A DNA stretch of 64,000 nt. Origin: Citrobacter amalonaticus (lineage in GTDB: Bacteria; Pseudomonadota; Gammaproteobacteria; Enterobacterales; Enterobacteriaceae). Shown in pieces: positions 63,621-64,000 of this stretch; position 1 is the first letter of the stretch, and each line of letters begins with the position of its first letter. Below the pieces are notes generated by a model. The model did no database searches and was not told the origin of the DNA. It saw only the letters and a program-made list of their open reading frames with translations. The stretch lies in NCBI RefSeq assembly GCF_002918555.1, contig NZ_PQMB01000002.1, positions 533,168 to 597,167 on the forward strand, written 5' to 3'. Made by a program: the position numbers and the translations under genes.

Positions 63621-64000
63621 TTACACCTCCTTCGGATTCGCCAGATAACCGGTGGTATCTCCGGTCGGGCGGCTGTTGGCATTCGGTTTGATCACAATAC
63701 TTGGCTTCGTGAAGTGCGCCCCCGGTAACGGAGCAACAGCAGCCAGATCGCCATGTTTTTTGCGCAGTTCGTCGATGGGACCAAAATCCAGCGCACGCAG
63801 CGGGCAGGACTCCACGCAAATCGGTTTTTTACCTTCCGCCACGCGGTCATGGCAGCCGTCGCATTTGGTCATATGTCCCTTTGCCGCGTTGTACTGCGGC
63901 GCGCCGTACGGACAGGCCATATGGCAGTAGCGGCAGCCGATGCAGACATCTTCATCCACCACCACAAAGCCATCTTCCCGCTTGTGCATCGCGCCGCTCG
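63621..64000 (-). CDS. dmsB: DmsB, DMSO reductase iron-sulfur subunit (3' part only)
   Basis: The C-terminal 125 residues are present; the gene continues beyond the right edge. Visible ferredoxin cysteine clusters are CIGCRYCHMACPYG and CDGCHDRVAEGKKPICVESCP, for 4Fe-4S clusters in the electron line from DmsC to DmsA. The C-terminal tail (NANSRPTGDTTGYLANPKEV) is as in E. coli. It is the middle gene of dmsABC. Confidence 0.96.
   Translation of the reverse strand, partial: SGAMHKREDGFVVVDEDVCIGCRYCHMACPYGAPQYNAAKGHMTKCDGCHDRVAEGKKPICVESCPLRALDFGPIDELRKKHGDLAAVAPLPGAHFTKPSIVIKPNANSRPTGDTTGYLANPKEV

Overview
The window is a stretch of enterobacterial chromosome. Gene order and protein sequence match, gene for gene, the Escherichia coli K-12 segment that runs from pqiB through pyrD, ssu, pepN, ompF, mukFEB, msbA, rpsA, aroA, serC and pflB to dmsB. 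The proteins are close to but distinct from the E. coli versions. Two ERIC-type repeats, a REP/BIME element, the OmpF loop sequences and a PTS/transketolase cluster in place of the E. coli ycaKNM genes point to a relative such as Citrobacter. The genus is an inference; the family placement is firm. No phage, insertion sequence, CRISPR array, rRNA or tRNA was seen.

Layout. 1-5657 (minus): rlmKL, uup, pqiA and the start of pqiB, closely packed. 5756-8867: ycbX (plus), zapC (minus), a long variant ERIC, then pyrD (minus) with its start-site-switching leader hairpin. 9111-13359 (plus): the ssuEADCB alkanesulfonate operon, closed by a BIME. 13431-22321: pepN (minus), pncB with a NadR box, asnS preceded by an ERIC, ompF with its long OmpR-type control region, and aspC. 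22373-33093 (minus): cmoM-mukF-mukE-mukB, then ldtD, ycbK and gloC. 33229-42798: elyC (plus), then ycbJ, kdsB, ycaR, ycaQ, lpxK, msbA, ycaI and ihfB (minus), an envelope-rich block. 42955-49006 (minus): rpsA, cmk, aroA, serC and ycaP. 49143-55432 (plus): ycaO, focA, pflB and pflA, i.e. anaerobic pyruvate/formate metabolism under an FNR site.

55719-60498 is the accessory part. A divergent RpiR-family regulator faces a five-gene operon encoding a PTS IIB, a UlaA-type IIC, the two halves of a split transketolase and a PTS IIA. Together these could import and phosphorylate one unknown sugar and feed it straight into the pentose phosphate pathway. No isomerase, kinase, epimerase, lactonase or aldolase accompanies them. 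The conserved backbone then resumes with ycaD (minus), ycaC (plus), dmsC and a partial dmsB (minus).

Most of the window is conserved core genome. The best candidate for an undescribed system is the PTS plus split-transketolase operon with its paired AT-rich inverted repeats and internal hairpin. Smaller points of interest are a remodelled OmpF loop, an extra cysteine in the YcbX iron-sulfur motif, a 199-bp ERIC variant, and the kinase-like YcbJ that lacks catalytic residues.
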